A stretch of 7,163 nt of DNA from Pseudomonadota bacterium. Its GTDB lineage: Bacteria > Pseudomonadota > Gammaproteobacteria > Pseudomonadales > Cellvibrionaceae. The notes beneath the pieces were generated by a model. The model was not told the origin of the DNA, searched no databases, and saw only the letters and a program-made list of their open reading frames with translations. A program made the position numbers and the translations under genes. The DNA is taken from the NCBI GenBank assembly GCA_023416875.1, contig JAEZGT010000305.1:1-7163 (forward strand). The letters are read 5' to 3'. Positions 5,998-7,163 of the stretch are shown one piece after another. Every line of letters starts with the position of its first letter. Position 1 is the first letter of the stretch.

Positions 5998-6813
5998 TTA
6001 CTTTTCGATCAGAATTTTTAAATGAGAATCGGCGGCTAGTGTGAGACTAGCCTCCGCCCGCGCCGCTGGCTGGGCCAGTGCGTGCAACAGCGGCAACAGG
6101 TGCGCGGCAGGATTGTTGGCGCACAAATGGGAAAACGCCGGTGCCCATGCGGGTTCCGCACATCCGGTCGGTGATACCGACAGGGTCAGCTTTGCCAGTG
6201 GCGCTCCCTCGCGCAGGACGGGGCTGAGCACCAGCGACGACGCGAAATCCTGCGTCACCGTATAGATATGGCTGTAAATGCCGCGGGCGGCGAGATCGTA
6301 CAGCGTCACCAGCACTGGCACCTGCTCCTGCTGCGCCTGAATGACCGCCTCCAGCACACAAATGCCCGCCGTATGGGAATACGCGGCAATAGAATTGGCG
6401 GAGCGCACGCAGTGGGTGGCGATGGTCCAGTAACCGGCGGGGGCGTTGTGTACCGAATTGTGAAAACGAGTGGGCGAGACTTGTTTTTCCGGGGTGGCGA
6501 GTTGCGCGCACAAATAATCGGTGATTTCCGTGTCGCCCAAGCCGGAGCCGAACACGCAGGCCAAGTCGCTCGGGTTGACCCCCGCCGCTTGTGTCGCCTG
6601 CGCGGACACTTCCACCGCCGCCCGGACTACCAGGGGCGCGCGCCGTCGTTCATTGCCCGGAATCACTTCCGCTTTTGCCGTCGGCGGAGCCGGGGCCGCT
6701 GGAATATTGGCCGGATCGCGCAATTGCGCCTGCAGCTCGTTCCAGTCGGCAAAACCGGGGCCCCAGGCGCCGACGCCGTAGAGATAACACACAAGATCAG
6801 TCTGCATAGTCAT
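5998..6813 (-). CDS. Chain-length-factor-like beta-ketoacyl synthase homologue (Ketoacyl-synt_2 type)
   Basis: This protein of about 271 residues resembles the short ketosynthase-like, chain-length-factor family found with aryl polyene synthases. Key stretches are YLYGVGAWGPGF near the N-terminus and FHNSVHNAPAGYWTIAT in the middle, followed by NSIAAYSHTAG. Aligned by eye with FabB-type SISSACATSA, the active-site cysteine position is occupied by serine, so it probably does not condense by itself but partners an active ketosynthase. It is much shorter than a full KS (about 400 residues), which is usual for this family. The open frame extends to a TTG at 6831 that overlaps the KS stop codon; I prefer ATG at 6813 (another ATG lies at 6807) because no ribosome site precedes the TTG. 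It lies between the KS and halogenase-like genes in the operon. It could alternatively be described only as a KS-like hypothetical protein. Confidence 0.82.
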   Translation of the reverse strand: MTMQTDLVCYLYGVGAWGPGFADWNELQAQLRDPANIPAAPAPPTAKAEVIPGNERRRAPLVVRAAVEVSAQATQAAGVNPSDLACVFGSGLGDTEITDYLCAQLATPEKQVSPTRFHNSVHNAPAGYWTIATHCVRSANSIAAYSHTAGICVLEAVIQAQQEQVPVLVTLYDLAARGIYSHIYTVTQDFASSLVLSPVLREGAPLAKLTLSVSPTGCAEPAWAPAFSHLCANNPAAHLLPLLHALAQPAARAEASLTLAADSHLKILIEK

Positions 6814-6827
6814 AACCGGTGAGCCGC

Positions 6828-7163
6828 TCAATTGCCGCGGCTGAAGATCAGGCTCGCGTTATTGCCGCCGAAGCCAAAGGAATTGCTCATCACATGTTGC
6901 GGCGCCGCGATGCGGTTTGCCTCGCTGAGCTGCAACGCAATCTCCGGGTCCACCTTTTTGCAATGGAGATTGCCCGGCAGCAGCCCGGTCTGGAAGCTAT
7001 CCATGGCGATAATGGCCTCCACGATACCGGCGGCACCGAGGGTGTGGCCGGTCCAGCCTTTGGTGGAGCTCATGGGAGTGCTAGTCGGAAATAGTTGCGC
7101 CATCAGATTGCCCTCCACCAGATCATTTACCCGGCTGGAGGTGCCGTGCAGATTGACGTAATC
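6828..7163 (-). CDS. Beta-ketoacyl-ACP synthase (FabB/FabF-like), C-terminal fragment cut by right edge
   Basis: The frame is open from the right edge to a TGA at 6830-6828, giving the last 111 residues of a thiolase-fold ketosynthase. Residues from the edge read DYVNLHGTSSRVND, holding the first catalytic histidine (HGT), then STKGWTGHTLGAAG with the conserved lysine and second catalytic histidine, and the C-terminal SNSFGFGGNNAS glycine-rich motif. The active-site cysteine lies in the missing N-terminal part. The enzyme would carry out decarboxylative condensation of malonyl-ACP during chain extension. Its stop is 14 bp before the preferred start of the chain-length-factor-like gene, so both would be made together. 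The presence of both histidines argues for an active subunit. The family is certain; its exact aryl polyene role is inferred. Confidence 0.93.
   Translation of the reverse strand, partial: DYVNLHGTSSRVNDLVEGNLMAQLFPTSTPMSSTKGWTGHTLGAAGIVEAIIAMDSFQTGLLPGNLHCKKVDPEIALQLSEANRIAAPQHVMSNSFGFGGNNASLIFSRGN

Noticed and set aside
6268..6822. Plus-strand open frame (184 codons) opposite the CLF-like gene
   Set aside because: It has low-complexity Arg/Gly composition and no ribosome site or domain, and the minus strand holds a recognisable ketosynthase-like protein.
6814..6831. TTG at 6831 as the start of the CLF-like gene
   Set aside because: No Shine-Dalgarno site precedes it, and ATG codons at 6813 and 6807 lie at a more usual distance from the first conserved residues; it cannot be fully excluded because it overlaps the KS stop.

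Overview
The window is an internal slice of a bacterial biosynthetic gene cluster and is densely coding. The gene set is two acyl carrier proteins, an acyl-AMP ligase, a PlsC-type acyltransferase, a hotdog thioesterase, a chorismatase, a flavin halogenase-like protein, a chain-length-factor-like protein and a beta-ketoacyl synthase. This matches aryl polyene pigment clusters, most closely the xanthomonadin type, where a chorismatase supplies a hydroxybenzoate starter and the pigment can be halogenated. GC is in the mid-to-upper 50s by eye. Codon use, Shine-Dalgarno sites and the gene families suggest a Gammaproteobacterium, possibly outside Xanthomonas, but the sequence alone does not fix the genus.

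Layout. Positions 1-2564 hold a tight minus-strand operon, in transcription order: chorismatase (2564-1602), PlsC-like acyltransferase (1585-758), ACP-1 (746-480) and a hotdog thioesterase (474 to beyond position 1). Positions 2565-2750 are a divergent intergenic region with a good minus-strand sigma70-type promoter and a perfect 14-bp palindrome covering its -10 box. Positions 2751-4439 are a plus-strand pair: ACP-2 and a TTG-started acyl-AMP ligase. From 4421 to the right edge is a second minus-strand operon, in transcription order: beta-ketoacyl synthase (C-terminal end only), chain-length-factor-like ketosynthase, flavin halogenase-like oxidoreductase. The halogenase gene meets the ligase gene tail to tail, with a 19-bp overlap of coding sequence.

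Inferred pathway: the chorismatase makes 3- and/or 4-hydroxybenzoate from chorismate. The ligase adenylates it and may load it on a carrier protein. Ketosynthase partners extend it with malonyl units on an ACP; ketoreductase and dehydratase genes are not in the window and are expected beyond its edges. The halogenase-like enzyme may modify the aryl ring. The acyltransferase and thioesterase would attach the chain to a membrane lipid or release it. No RNA genes, insertion sequences, CRISPR arrays or long repeats were seen. Apart from the genes cut by the two window edges, all reading frames are intact.
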